Assembly (NCBI RefSeq): GCF_039544265.1
Contig: NZ_BAABLI010000015.1
Span: forward strand, 1 to 64,000
DNA: 64,000 nt
Origin: Corallincola platygyrae
GTDB taxonomy: Bacteria; Pseudomonadota; Gammaproteobacteria; Enterobacterales; Neiellaceae
Direction: 5' to 3'
The notes beneath the pieces are model-generated. The model worked only from the letters and a program-made list of their open reading frames with translations, did no database searches and had not been told where the DNA came from. This document shows positions 25,322 to 34,194 of this stretch, piece by piece. The stretch's first letter is position 1. The number at the start of each line of letters is the position of its first letter. A program made the position numbers and the translations under genes.

Positions 25322-26055
25322 CTCAGGTCCACAGGCGGATAATCGACATCCGCCTTGTCGATGCCTATTTTGTCAAACAGTTCGACCAGTGCTGGTACCT
25401 CATCGAACTGGATCCCAACCGTGATATGGCGGCCGTCATGTCTGTTTTCGCTTTTTATCTCACCATCAAGCAGCAATGGTTCGTCGGGCTGGGATGGAAA
25501 CACCACCTTGAGCAACACATCTTTGATCCTCAAACGTGGCTGACCGAGTGGCCAAGGCAGCTTTAAGCGGCAGCCGCCGACCGACAGGTCGACAATGGTG
25601 CCGTGAAATACGGTTTGTTCTGTCTGCCCTGTGCTTTCATCTTTCTGTTCACCAATCATGGTCGCTGGCACATGGGTGGCGATGCGGGTTTGATTGCGCA
25701 AGCTGTATAACTGGATCTGCTTTGGATAGTCGATAAACAGGACTGGGTGGGGCTGTCGAAGGTTGGTTTGGATCAGGGATTTAAAGGCGATACATTGGCC
25801 GGCTTCCCCTTCGATAATGGTGCGTACAATACAGCCGTAGCCGTGCACCAACAGTTCATCGTGGTCGACTCGGGACTGTGCTGGTATCGACAGCGCCATG
25901 TAGCGGCCCTCTTCATAGCCCACCAGTTTGCACTTAAACCTGGGCTTGACCCCCACGGCAAGCTGAAAATCCAAAACATTGCCGGGCCTCATCTGACTGA
26001 GGGTTTGTACAATCTCGGCTCGTTCGGTGATGCTGTCTGCCTGTTTATTGCTCAC
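25318..26055 (-). CDS. PilZ-domain c-di-GMP-binding protein, YcgR-like
   Basis: The 245-residue protein has an N-terminal YcgR-type domain (about 20-115) and a C-terminal PilZ domain starting at about 120. The c-di-GMP signature is RNQTR at about 120 and DLSVGGC at about 163. Such proteins slow flagella or affect secretion and pili when c-di-GMP rises. The TPR-GGDEF protein at 49118 is one potential c-di-GMP source in this window, but no flagellar genes are here. It is preceded on the same strand by mscS, with a perfect palindrome in between. Confidence 0.85.
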   Translation of the reverse strand: MSNKQADSITERAEIVQTLSQMRPGNVLDFQLAVGVKPRFKCKLVGYEEGRYMALSIPAQSRVDHDELLVHGYGCIVRTIIEGEAGQCIAFKSLIQTNLRQPHPVLFIDYPKQIQLYSLRNQTRIATHVPATMIGEQKDESTGQTEQTVFHGTIVDLSVGGCRLKLPWPLGQPRLRIKDVLLKVVFPSQPDEPLLLDGEIKSENRHDGRHITVGIQFDEVPALVELFDKIGIDKADVDYPPVDLS

Positions 26056-26072
26056 TTTGCCCCTCCCAGACT

Positions 26073-26101
26073 ACGGCTTCAGTGAGACTCACTGAAGCCG
26101 T
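26073..26101 (-). terminator. 14-bp perfect palindrome between mscS and the PilZ gene
   Basis: ACGGCTTCAGTGAG (26073-26086) and CTCACTGAAGCCGT (26088-26101) are perfect inverted repeats about a single base. It lies just after the mscS stop and most simply ends that transcript. It lacks a proper T-run on the minus strand. Confidence 0.55.
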
Positions 26102-26109
26102 TTGCCGAT

Positions 26110-26964
26110 TTAGCTTACTTGATGAAGGTGCACATCTCGCTGTGGGAACGGGATGGTGACATCCTCTTGGTCGAATGCCAGTTTCACCTTCTCAATTAGG
26201 CCAAAGTGTACCGGCCAATAATCATCTGAATTTACCCAGACACGGAGCAAGAGGTTCACTGAACTGTCGGCGTGGGCACTGACATAAACCTCATGGCCAG
26301 GATCTGTCAGCACACGTTCGTCTTCGATAGCCAGCGCATCCAGAATGCCCTTCGCTTTGGCAATATCATCCTCGTAGCTAATGCCAAAGGTAAGGTCGAC
26401 ACGTCGCTGGGGTTCGCAGAATAAGTTTTTCACGCAACCGTTTGAGAGCATGCCATTAGGTACTACGACCTTCTGATTATCCATAGTCAGCAGAATGGTG
26501 TTGAAGATCTGGATCTCGCGAACGCGTCCCAGGTAACCCTGGGCTTCAATCACGTCGCCCGCCTTAAACGGCTTGAATAACAGGATTAATACACCGCCGG
26601 CAAAGTTGGCCAGGCTGCCCTGAAGCGCCAGGCCAATGGCTAAACCCGCTGCACCCAACATGGCGATCAGGGACGCGGTTTCAACGCCGATCATCGATGC
26701 AAATATGATAATCAGAATAGCTTTGAGAATGACCGAGGTGATGCTGTGCAGGAAGCTACCCAGAGTGGGCTCCACTTTGGCTCGGCTCAGGGCTGCATCC
26801 ATTACCTTGAGCATGCCCTTGATGATGGAGAAACCGACAAGAAGCACGATAATGGCCAAGAGTAATTTCGGGCCATACATCACCGCCATCTCTGCGGCTT
26901 TTTCTGTCAGTGTGGTGAGTATGTTAACGCCGCTGTCGACGCTCTCTGCGAGCTGTTCTTCCAT
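26110..26964 (-). CDS. mscS: Small-conductance mechanosensitive channel MscS
   Basis: The 284-residue inner-membrane channel has three N-terminal membrane helices. The pore helix has the Gly/Ala-packed GLAIGLALQGSLANFAGGVLIL pattern (about 105-125), followed by the beta domain with GYLGRVREI and VVVPNGML. It opens under membrane tension to release solutes on hypo-osmotic shock. The start at 26964 has AAGGA at eight-base spacing; the longer frame to 27135 overlaps the upstream GH1 gene and is unsupported. Length matches E. coli MscS (286). Confidence 0.93.
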   Translation of the reverse strand: MEEQLAESVDSGVNILTTLTEKAAEMAVMYGPKLLLAIIVLLVGFSIIKGMLKVMDAALSRAKVEPTLGSFLHSITSVILKAILIIIFASMIGVETASLIAMLGAAGLAIGLALQGSLANFAGGVLILLFKPFKAGDVIEAQGYLGRVREIQIFNTILLTMDNQKVVVPNGMLSNGCVKNLFCEPQRRVDLTFGISYEDDIAKAKGILDALAIEDERVLTDPGHEVYVSAHADSSVNLLLRVWVNSDDYWPVHFGLIEKVKLAFDQEDVTIPFPQRDVHLHQVS

Positions 26965-27011
26965 TGAAAAGTCCTTTGTTGTGTTAGTGATTATTGTTCT
27001 ATGAACAGTGG

Positions 27012-28421
27012 TTAGAATCCGTTGTTTTCTGCGACTGATTGATACCAGTAGGAGGAGGCTTTGCGATAACGGCTTAGATCGTTGTCGCGGTCGATATATA
27101 AAAAGCCATAGCGTTTTTTGTAGCCATTGATCCAACTGAAGTTATCCATCAGTGCCCACATGTAGTAGCCCTTAACGTTGATCCCATCTTCAATCGCCTG
27201 ATGGATAACAGCCAGGTGCTCCTTCACAAATGCGATGCGGTCGGGATCATCCACACTGCCATCAGGATTCAGCTTATCCTGCAGTCCAATGCCATTTTCG
27301 GTGACATAAATCGGGATGTTGGGGCGATAACCATTGGCTCGTTTCAGCAACTCATACAGACCTTCTGGGTAGATCTCCCAATCCCAATCGGTGTAACGGC
27401 CCTGCGGATTCTTAACGAACTTGAAGGCACCTTTAATCGAGAAGATACAGTCCTGAGCTGGGTCTTTTTCGCCCGATGTGTTGAGATAAAACTGAGTTTG
27501 GTCTGCGTTGCCACTGGCGTAGTGGGGGTAATAATAATTAACGCCGATGAAGTCGATGCTGTCTTCGGTAAACCAGCCGAGCTCCTCTCCCGTGTGTTCG
27601 GGCAGCAGATCCCAGTCAGCATAGTATTGCCAGACATCATCGGGATAGTGGCCCAAAAGAGCCGGCTCGATAAACCAGCGATTAAGTGCTCCATCAGCCA
27701 GCCGCGCCGCCGTTTCATCCTGTGCTGAAGCGGTTGCCGGATAGACGGTGGACATGTTCAATACGATACCTATCTGACCTAGATACGCCTTTTCGTGATA
27801 GTGCTTTACTGTCAGTGCGTGGGCACACAGCATATGGTGAGCAACCTGTATCGCACGTTTATAACTGTGAACACAAGGTGGGTGCAGGGCAGTTACGTAG
27901 CCGTTAAGCGTGCTCCAGGAAGGTTCATTGAGTGTGGCCCACTGCGGCACCCGATCACCAAAACGCTCGAAACAGGCTGCCGCATAACGAACAAAATGGT
28001 CCACTGTCGCTCGGTTCTCCCACCCTCCTTGTTCAGCAAGTGCCAGTGGCAGATCCCAGTGGTAAAGGGTGACATTGGGTGCAATGCCAGCCTCCAACAG
28101 TTGGTCGATCAGGCGATCGTAGAAGTCGAATCCCTTTTCATTAAAGGCGCCCTGACCATCAGGCTGAATACGTGGCCAGGAAAGGGAAAAACGATAGCCG
28201 TTATGACCCATAGCTTTGATCAATGCGACATCTTCAGACATCCGATGGTAATGATCACAGCCCAGAGCAGGTGTTGCCTGTTGATAGATGCGCTCAGGAT
28301 GCTGTTGGCAGAACTGATCCCAAATTGATGGGCCTTTGCCATCTATATCCGCCGCTCCTTCTATTTGGATCGCGGCGGTGGCGCTGCCCCAGATAAACTT
28401 GGGCGGAAATGGGTGCTGCAT
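27012..28421 (-). CDS. Glycoside hydrolase family 1 (beta-glucosidase or 6-phospho-beta-glucosidase)
   Basis: The 469-residue retaining glycosidase has acid/base Glu166 in TLNEP and nucleophile Glu375 in YVTENG. It starts with FPPKFIWGSATAA. Near the C-terminus, SWINGYKKRYGFLYID carries a Ser and Lys-x-Tyr arrangement that in GH1 often accompanies 6-phospho-sugar binding, so phospho-beta-glucosidase activity is possible. No PTS or sugar-transport gene is adjacent. The start at 28421 has GAGG seven bases upstream. A dyad CTGTTACC-N11-GGTAACAG overlaps this ribosome site. There is no signal peptide, so it is cytoplasmic. Confidence 0.9.
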   Translation of the reverse strand: MQHPFPPKFIWGSATAAIQIEGAADIDGKGPSIWDQFCQQHPERIYQQATPALGCDHYHRMSEDVALIKAMGHNGYRFSLSWPRIQPDGQGAFNEKGFDFYDRLIDQLLEAGIAPNVTLYHWDLPLALAEQGGWENRATVDHFVRYAAACFERFGDRVPQWATLNEPSWSTLNGYVTALHPPCVHSYKRAIQVAHHMLCAHALTVKHYHEKAYLGQIGIVLNMSTVYPATASAQDETAARLADGALNRWFIEPALLGHYPDDVWQYYADWDLLPEHTGEELGWFTEDSIDFIGVNYYYPHYASGNADQTQFYLNTSGEKDPAQDCIFSIKGAFKFVKNPQGRYTDWDWEIYPEGLYELLKRANGYRPNIPIYVTENGIGLQDKLNPDGSVDDPDRIAFVKEHLAVIHQAIEDGINVKGYYMWALMDNFSWINGYKKRYGFLYIDRDNDLSRYRKASSYWYQSVAENNGF

Positions 28422-28422
28422 G

Positions 28423-28449
28423 CTGTTACCTCGGAACAATCGGTAACAG
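28423..28449 (-). promoter_or_regulatory. Perfect dyad over the GH1 ribosome-binding site
   Basis: CTGTTACC (28423-28430) and GGTAACAG (28442-28449) are perfect inverted repeats separated by 11 bases, ending one base before the GH1 start codon. It could be a repressor operator or an mRNA hairpin covering part of the GAGG ribosome site. Confidence 0.5.
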
Positions 28450-28468
28450 TAAGTGTAGACGGATAGAT

Positions 28469-28513
28469 GAAAAAAAACGCCTGTTTACAAGTAATTACTC
28501 GTAGACAGGCGTT
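28469..28513 (-). terminator. Long intrinsic terminator upstream of GH1
   Basis: AACGCCTGTTTACAAGTAA (28476-28494) faces TTACTCGTAGACAGGCGTT (28495-28513), a 19-bp nearly perfect palindrome with two G-T type mismatches. On the minus strand it ends in a run of seven or more T. It ends the EamA transcript before the GH1 gene. Confidence 0.8.
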
Positions 28514-28684
28514 CATCCAGCAGAGGACGGGGCAATGAGTCTCCCCTAATGTTTACTTCACCTACAGGGCCGTTGGCGGAGTAAACTCCCTTCCAGAGGT
28601 TCCAGGAGCCGCCATAGTAGGCAGGCTCTATGACGATTAAGTGACAATCTGAAACTTTTCTTGTGACAAAGAAGGGGGTGGACC

Positions 28685-29575
28685 CTACTTGCGGCGTCCA
28701 CCTTGCTGAGCAAGTACGCCTATGACGATCAGTGACAGCCCAATATAGGTTGCTGGGTGTATTGTTTCGCCCAGAAACAGGTAGACAAAAACCAGAGATA
28801 AAAAAGGAGAGAGGAAGATTAGATTTCCTACCCGAGCTGCGCTGTCGGTAAGCCTTAGCGCTGTGAGCCAAACAATAAAAGTCACTCCCATTTCGAACAA
28901 TCCGATATAGGTTGCTCCCAGCCAGCCCTGCCAATTGGCGGGCCAAAGATCTCCCTGACTCCAGGCCAGCAGACCACATAATGGTGTGCCGATCAGAAAG
29001 CAAACAAGCAAGCTGGCAACGGGATCCTGTGATTGTTTGGTGTTGAGGATCCAGTAGGTTGCCCAAAGCAGGGTACTGCTCAGCGCCAATATGACGCCAA
29101 GTGTTGAGTCAAACTGTAGCGACAACAAACGTCCCTGAGTCGCGATGACAACTGCGCCAAGGTATCCCAACCCCGCTCCCAGCCACTGGGCTCTGGTCAC
29201 CCTATGTTTCAGCAGTGGAACGGAGAGCAGAGTCAGCGTGATCGCCCAAGTGTAGTTGAGCGTCTGGGCCTGCTGTGCAGGTAATCTGTCATAGGCTTCG
29301 AACAAAACCCAGTAGTACGCAAATGGGTTAATAGCCCCCAGCGCCAGAAACAGTAGAGGCTGTGTCTTGAACAGGCTCGGCAGTACTTTTAACTTGCCTT
29401 TAGCAACCACCACCACAGCCAGGAACAGCGTCGAAACTAGTGATGCCAGCCAAACCAATTGCACGGGTGAGAGGTGCTCCAGCGTGAGTTTGAATGCAGT
29501 GGCGACAGTAGACCACAGCAATACCGCGAGCAGGGCGAATAAAACCGCTTTTCTAGGTTGGGGAACGGCTGACAA
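28685..29575 (-). CDS. EamA/DMT-family exporter
   Basis: The 296-residue protein has ten predicted membrane helices made of two EamA repeats (about 10-140 and 155-290). The second ends FLGETIHPATYIGLSLIVIGV, the characteristic EamA close. These carriers export metabolites or amino acids; the substrate is unknown. The only in-frame start that keeps the first helix is a TTG at 29575, because a stop lies upstream. Initiation is therefore weak or the start is non-standard. It is transcribed alone toward the 28469-28513 terminator. Confidence 0.85.
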   Translation of the reverse strand: MSAVPQPRKAVLFALLAVLLWSTVATAFKLTLEHLSPVQLVWLASLVSTLFLAVVVVAKGKLKVLPSLFKTQPLLFLALGAINPFAYYWVLFEAYDRLPAQQAQTLNYTWAITLTLLSVPLLKHRVTRAQWLGAGLGYLGAVVIATQGRLLSLQFDSTLGVILALSSTLLWATYWILNTKQSQDPVASLLVCFLIGTPLCGLLAWSQGDLWPANWQGWLGATYIGLFEMGVTFIVWLTALRLTDSAARVGNLIFLSPFLSLVFVYLFLGETIHPATYIGLSLIVIGVLAQQGGRRK

Positions 29576-29795
29576 GATGGCGTCTCTGACGTGATTTTTC
29601 TCTGTATTCGATGGTTGCTATTGTCGTGGGATCACATTACTTACTCAAGTCGCTTGAGAATGATTTCCACTCAGGCGCATAGTGTCGCTCCTTGATGAAG
29701 CCCGACAGGACTTTTATCTGAACTCGCAAACTTCGGGATCTAAGTCTTTAATTAGTGAACCGAAGCGTAATTAAGCTGACCAAGGGGTGCTTTAT

Positions 29796-29981
29796 ATGTC
29801 GCAGATGATGTCTGTGGCCGACGTTGCCGCGTTTTTGAATGTATCTGAGGTGCGAGTAGAGCGCCTTGCCAGAGAAAAACTTTTAGTTCCTGTGGAAGAA
29901 GACAGCGAAGGTCATCCCGTTTTTTCTGAAGATGATGTGAAGCGTTATAAGACGTTAGCTGACCGCCTGGGTGGGTTGTAA
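29796..29981 (+). CDS. Small helix-turn-helix protein (excisionase/MerR-like)
   Basis: This 61-residue protein is essentially one winged helix: MSVADVAAFLNVSEVRVERLAREKL contains the helix-turn-helix. A wing (VEEDSEGHPVFSEDDV) and final helix (KRYKTLADRLG) follow. This is the fold of excisionase-like and MerR N-terminal DNA-binding domains. The start at 29796 has AGGGG eight bases upstream; a GTG at 29787 is inside the ribosome site. No integrase or phage gene is nearby, so it is more likely a stand-alone regulator than a phage excisionase. Confidence 0.7.
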   Translation: MSQMMSVADVAAFLNVSEVRVERLAREKLLVPVEEDSEGHPVFSEDDVKRYKTLADRLGGL

Positions 29982-30033
29982 GTTCTGACTATGCGAGGAA
30001 TATAGATAGATTCCTCGCACCCTCCCTTGGAAA

Positions 30034-30609
30034 CTAGTCTGCGTTACCCGCACTCAACCGCGCAATCTCATTGTTTATTTTCTGCATCATGGCTTCGATA
30101 TCAAGAATGTCGAGGCGTCCCTCTTTATACCAAAGCAAGCTACCATTGCCGTCGAACACAAAAATAGCGGAATCACCTTTTTTCAATCCCCATCCCGTTC
30201 GGACACGCCCTTTGTTGTCCAATACAAACTGGGCGTTAGGCTCTGCTGCTGTGCGCTCCTCCAGCAGGTTACGAATGAACTTTTGTGTACCCCAGACACG
30301 GTCGCTGGCGTTAACTATGGTGGTAGTCTGAAAGTAGGTGATGGGTAGATTAGCCTGAGTTAAGGCCTGGATCGCATCCTGATTGATCTCATTGGCACTC
30401 TTTTTTGCGGCGATATGCACAACCACACGCGCTTTGCCTGTCAGTTGCTGGCTGCTCCAATCCTGATACTCAATTTCAGATCCCTGAAGGGCCATCAAAC
30501 CTTTATTACTGACGTCGACCTTGGGTGGCGTAACGCCTACGGTGAGTGCTGTGCTGCTGGTAGAGCAAAGTAGCAGGGCGATACCAAGTACCCGTTGGAT
30601 AACTCTCAT
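30034..30609 (-). CDS. ytfJ: YtfJ-family periplasmic protein
   Basis: The 191-residue protein has a signal peptide (about 1-21). Its thioredoxin-like body matches E. coli YtfJ: LTGKARVVVHIAAKKSANE, YFQTTTIVNASD and GDSAIFVFDGNGSLLWYKEG. It lacks the CxxC of thioredoxins. The function of YtfJ is not established. It is transcribed alone, divergent from the DUF898 gene. Confidence 0.88.
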   Translation of the reverse strand: MRVIQRVLGIALLLCSTSSTALTVGVTPPKVDVSNKGLMALQGSEIEYQDWSSQQLTGKARVVVHIAAKKSANEINQDAIQALTQANLPITYFQTTTIVNASDRVWGTQKFIRNLLEERTAAEPNAQFVLDNKGRVRTGWGLKKGDSAIFVFDGNGSLLWYKEGRLDILDIEAMMQKINNEIARLSAGNAD

Positions 30610-30821
30610 GTCAGCTCCATAGGTGAATACCGAGGGTAGTAAACATGTGTCTAATCAAAGCATAGGAGAATTGGATGGGTTTTTATCTGCGTCAAATCTC
30701 GAACTGATAAGTTTTTAATCAACAGCTTTAACAAGATTTTGTAACATAGAGCGATTAACCCAAGGAGATTCAGGCAGCATTAAAGGCTCCTGAGTGACTT
30801 AGTAAAACAATGGAGCAGTAA

Positions 30822-31928
30822 ATGACGGAACAAACTCCCATGGATGAGACAGTGAACGCCGCTGAGCCATCCCAAACGCAGCCAGCGCCTGCGGAGCAAA
30901 CTATTGAACGCACCAGTTACCCATTTGCCTTTCATGGCCAGGGCGGTGAGTTCTTCAAGATTTGGATCGTAAATATTGTACTTACCATCCTCACGCTGGG
31001 GATCTACGCTGCGTGGGCGAAAGTACGTACGCATCAGTATTTTTACGGTAATACCGAAGTTGCCAAAGCCAGCTTTCAATATCTGGCGGATCCCATCACC
31101 ATCCTCAAAGGTCGCATTATCGCGGTGGTACTGTTTCTGGCTTACTTCTTTTTGAACCAGCAATTTCCAGTGCAAACCATGCTGGTTTCAATTCCGCTGT
31201 TTATTATCGCGGCACCCTGGATTATCAATCGCAGTCTGCGGTTTAACATGCGTAACACTGCTTACCGTAACATCCGGTTTGATTTTACCGGTACTTACGG
31301 CTCGGCATTCTGCAACTTCGTACTCGGCTACCTGGCAGTGATTTTCAGCTTTGGCATGGCATTTCCGTGGTGGCTGCGTCAGCTCAACAAGTATGTGGTG
31401 AATAACACCAAGTATGGTGATGCAGAGTTTGAAGCGACCTTGGACGTTGGGGAGTACTACATCGCCTTCCTACTCTCTATTCTGATTAGTTTTGCTGTTT
31501 ATGCTGTGATTTTAATTGGCATAGGCATTTCTGCGATTGGTGCGGCCGTAGAGAGCCCGGTACTGACGGTAATTCTGGGTGGTGTTACAGGTATCGCCGG
31601 TATTATCGGTTTCAGTTTTGCGAAAGCTTTTGTTAATGCTCGCCTGGGTAACCTGTTATTCAATAATACAAAACTGCGAGACAACGGATTCACCAGTGAA
31701 CTTAAGCCAGTTGATTTAACTAAGCTCTACGTCACCAATGCGTTGCTGATTATAGTGACCCTGGGCTTGGCTATCCCTTGGGTAATGGTGCGTATGGCGC
31801 GTTACCGTTTGGAAACACTGACGTTGGAAGCGACAGACCTGACCGGCTTTGTGTCTGAGCAAACCGATCGTGGCAACGCTATCGGCGAAGAGATTGGCGA
31901 CGTCTTCGACATTGAGCTGGGACTGTAA
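30822..31928 (+). CDS. DUF898 (YjgN-like) polytopic membrane protein
   Basis: The 368-residue protein has a polar 35-residue leader, then FAFHGQGGEFFKIWIVNIVL and LGIYAAWAKVRTHQYFYGN, the hallmark start of DUF898/YjgN proteins. About seven hydrophobic segments follow, with a duplicated motif near 300-330 (TLGLAIPWVMVRMARYRLE). The biochemical role is unknown. An ATGGAG site precedes the ATG. Its stop is one base from the start of an M48 protease gene; this DUF898-M48 pairing suggests linked membrane-protein functions. Confidence 0.87.
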   Translation: MTEQTPMDETVNAAEPSQTQPAPAEQTIERTSYPFAFHGQGGEFFKIWIVNIVLTILTLGIYAAWAKVRTHQYFYGNTEVAKASFQYLADPITILKGRIIAVVLFLAYFFLNQQFPVQTMLVSIPLFIIAAPWIINRSLRFNMRNTAYRNIRFDFTGTYGSAFCNFVLGYLAVIFSFGMAFPWWLRQLNKYVVNNTKYGDAEFEATLDVGEYYIAFLLSILISFAVYAVILIGIGISAIGAAVESPVLTVILGGVTGIAGIIGFSFAKAFVNARLGNLLFNNTKLRDNGFTSELKPVDLTKLYVTNALLIIVTLGLAIPWVMVRMARYRLETLTLEATDLTGFVSEQTDRGNAIGEEIGDVFDIELGL

Positions 31929-31929
31929 C

Positions 31930-33000
31930 GTGATCCAAGGGGACTACTACGACGGAGAGTCTTCAGCCCAGTTAGCGGCAACCATGCAGGTTGCCGCCAA
32001 TGGCTCAGTGGTGGTGTTGGGTGACCAGCGTCAACAACTGGCAAGCTTCCACCTGGAACAGGTGAAAGTGTCACCACGCATTGGCAATACCGCGAGATAC
32101 ATCGATCTGCCAGATGGCAGCCGATTTGAAACCCGTGAAAATGATGCTGTGGACCAGTGGCTGACGGCATTTGGCCGGGATAGAAGCAACCGTTTTCTCA
32201 ACTTCCTTGAGAGCCATACCAAGTTTGTTCTGCTCAGCGTTGTGATTGTCGCAGCGTTTTGCTGGTGGATGGTTGAAGATGGTATTCCGCGAGCGGCAGA
32301 GGTGGTTGCCTATCAGCTTCCGGCATCGATTCTCGATGATTCAAGTAAAGCGACATTAAAACTGTTGGATGAGAGCTTCCTTGGTGAAAGTGAATTGCCG
32401 CCAGAGAGACAGCAAGCATTGCAGGAACTGTTTGCCGGTTATCTGCCAGAACATAGCGAGTATCAGTTCAGAGTGCTGTTGCGTAATGGCGGCCGAATGG
32501 GGGCGAATGCATTTGCGCTTCCAGATGGCACCCTGGTTTTCACCGATCAGTTGGTAGAGCTGGTGGATTCTGACCAAGAGCTACTGGCTGTGCTGGGCCA
32601 TGAGATTGGTCATGTGGTTGAGCGGCATAGTTTGCGCCAAACCCTACAGGGGTCGACAGTCGCAGTGATTGCTGTGCTGGTTGCGGGCGATGTGTCGGTG
32701 TTTGGTGATCTGTTTGCGGCTTTGCCAACCATCATTGTCAGTTCATCTTATTCGAGAGACTTTGAACGTGATGCGGATGAGTTTGCCTTTACCTTTCTAA
32801 AGGACCACGAGTTGTCACCTAAGCTGTTTGCCAATGTGATGCGAAAAATGATGCTGGCTCATGAAGCGAAGTCCGAAGGTGATGAGGGTGAGGAACATAC
32901 ACACGGCGACGACCCTGATGAATCAAGTTGGTTAGACTACCTCTCCAGTCACCCGGCATCGCAGGAGCGGATTGAACGCGCTGAAGCCGCCGCTGAGTAA
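31930..33000 (+). CDS. M48-family membrane metalloprotease
   Basis: The 356-residue protein starts at a GTG one base after the DUF898 stop. It has a soluble N-terminal domain (about 1-95), one membrane helix (about 98-115), and a peptidase domain with zinc-binding HEIGH (His224, Glu225, His228) and downstream Glu279 in ERDADEF. A His/Asp/Glu-rich stretch (EGDEGEEHTHGDDPDE) precedes the C-terminal SHPASQERI motif. It probably cleaves misfolded envelope proteins. It is the last gene before a strong terminator. Confidence 0.9.
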   Translation: MIQGDYYDGESSAQLAATMQVAANGSVVVLGDQRQQLASFHLEQVKVSPRIGNTARYIDLPDGSRFETRENDAVDQWLTAFGRDRSNRFLNFLESHTKFVLLSVVIVAAFCWWMVEDGIPRAAEVVAYQLPASILDDSSKATLKLLDESFLGESELPPERQQALQELFAGYLPEHSEYQFRVLLRNGGRMGANAFALPDGTLVFTDQLVELVDSDQELLAVLGHEIGHVVERHSLRQTLQGSTVAVIAVLVAGDVSVFGDLFAALPTIIVSSSYSRDFERDADEFAFTFLKDHELSPKLFANVMRKMMLAHEAKSEGDEGEEHTHGDDPDESSWLDYLSSHPASQERIERAEAAAE

Positions 33001-33025
33001 TCTGTAGAGTCGTCTTTTGTCTTAA

Positions 33026-33053
33026 AAAAAAACCGCCATTTGGCGGTTTTTTT
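33026..33053 (+). terminator. Intrinsic terminator of the DUF898-M48 operon
   Basis: The stem AAAAACCGCCA/TGGCGGTTTTT (33028-33051) has a two-base loop inside A- and T-runs, a strong and bidirectional hairpin 25 bases after the M48 stop. Confidence 0.88.
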
Positions 33054-33138
33054 CGTTTTTAGTCGTCTATCTTTTCGGCAAGCATGAAACGGTAAAAAGA
33101 GTACACTGTCCTAACTTTCATCTTTGCCGGGAGTTTCT

Positions 33139-34194
33139 GTGTCTGTGATTAACGTGGGTATCGTCGGCTTTGGTTATGCCGCGCAAACATTTCATCTGCC
33201 TTTTCTAAAAGCGCTGGCTGAAGATGAGCGTGTCGCTATTGCGATGGTGAGCAGCTCGGATGCTGCAAAAGTGCATGCTCATCTGCCCGGCGTCGATGTG
33301 GTCTCTGATCCTGCCGAGCTCTGTCAAAACCCAGCGCTGGACCTGGTGATCATTACCAGCCCTAATGACAGTCATGCCAAGTGGGCAGAGTTTGCTTTGA
33401 CTGCAGGTAATCATGTGCTGTTGGAAAAACCACTTACCACACGCCTGTCGGATGCCGAGCATCTGGCTACGTTGGCTGAGAAACAGCAACGTATGCTGGT
33501 GCCTTTCCAGAACCGTCGTTGGGATGGTGACTTTCTGACCTTGAAGCAGCTCATCGCTGAGCAGGCTGTGGGTCCTATTCATTATTTCGAAAGCCATTTT
33601 GACCGATTTCGTCCGCAGCCCAGAGACCGCTGGCGAGAGAATGGTGGTGAGGGCAGTGGTATCTACTGGGATCTGGCACCGCACCTGATCGATCAAACGG
33701 TCAATCTGTTTGGCATGCCGCAAACCATTACGGCGAACTTGCGGGCGCTTCGTCCGGGAGCAAAGTCGGTGGATTACTTCCATCTGCTGTTGGGGTACGA
33801 AGACAAAGAGGTGGTATTGGCCGCGTCACCTTACATGGCAGCACCCAATCCAAGATTTGTGCTACAGGGTGAAAAGGGCAGCTATATAAAACTGGGACTG
33901 GACCCCCAGGAAGATGCTCTAAAACTCGGTGTGTCTCCGCTGCAGCAAGGATTTGGTGCAGAGGCAGAGGCTGACTGGGGACGTCTGCATAACGCTGAAG
34001 TAGCTAAATCTCAACCTACCTTAGCTGGCGACTACGTTTCGTTTTATCGTCAACTGCTGGCTGCGATACGGGGAGAAGCCGCTGCGCCTGTTCCCGTGAC
34101 AGATGCGGTGGGTGTAATTCGCCTGTTGGAGCTAGGTGAGCTTAGTGCAAAAGAGCAAAGAACCGTCAGCTGTCAGCTGAAACATTTTGAGTGA
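33139..34194 (+). CDS. Gfo/Idh/MocA-family oxidoreductase, YdgJ-like
   Basis: The 351-residue protein has an N-terminal NAD(P)-binding fold (INVGIVGFGYAAQTFHLP). Then come LLEKPLTT with the catalytic-region Lys, and FESHFDRFRPQPRDRWRE and GIYWDLAPHLIDQ, which closely match E. coli YdgJ. It probably oxidises or reduces a sugar or related polyol; the substrate is unknown. The start is taken at the GTG 33139 with GGGAG five bases upstream. Its 3' end overlaps the convergent hydrolase by 29 bases. Confidence 0.88.
   Translation: MSVINVGIVGFGYAAQTFHLPFLKALAEDERVAIAMVSSSDAAKVHAHLPGVDVVSDPAELCQNPALDLVIITSPNDSHAKWAEFALTAGNHVLLEKPLTTRLSDAEHLATLAEKQQRMLVPFQNRRWDGDFLTLKQLIAEQAVGPIHYFESHFDRFRPQPRDRWRENGGEGSGIYWDLAPHLIDQTVNLFGMPQTITANLRALRPGAKSVDYFHLLLGYEDKEVVLAASPYMAAPNPRFVLQGEKGSYIKLGLDPQEDALKLGVSPLQQGFGAEAEADWGRLHNAEVAKSQPTLAGDYVSFYRQLLAAIRGEAAAPVPVTDAVGVIRLLELGELSAKEQRTVSCQLKHFE

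Noticed and set aside
26965..27135. N-terminal extension of MscS
   Set aside because: It would overlap the upstream GH1 gene by 124 bases, has no ribosome site, and E. coli MscS length fits the shorter form.
28485..28684. Protein-like tail (YYGGSWNLWKGVYS) on the minus strand after the EamA stop, possibly a gene remnant
   Set aside because: The frame has no start or ribosome site of its own and lies out of frame within the EamA gene upstream; its stop falls in the terminator. Could be chance.
29796..29981. Phage excisionase as evidence of a prophage
   Set aside because: No integrase, attachment repeats or phage genes are nearby; the protein is just a generic small winged helix.
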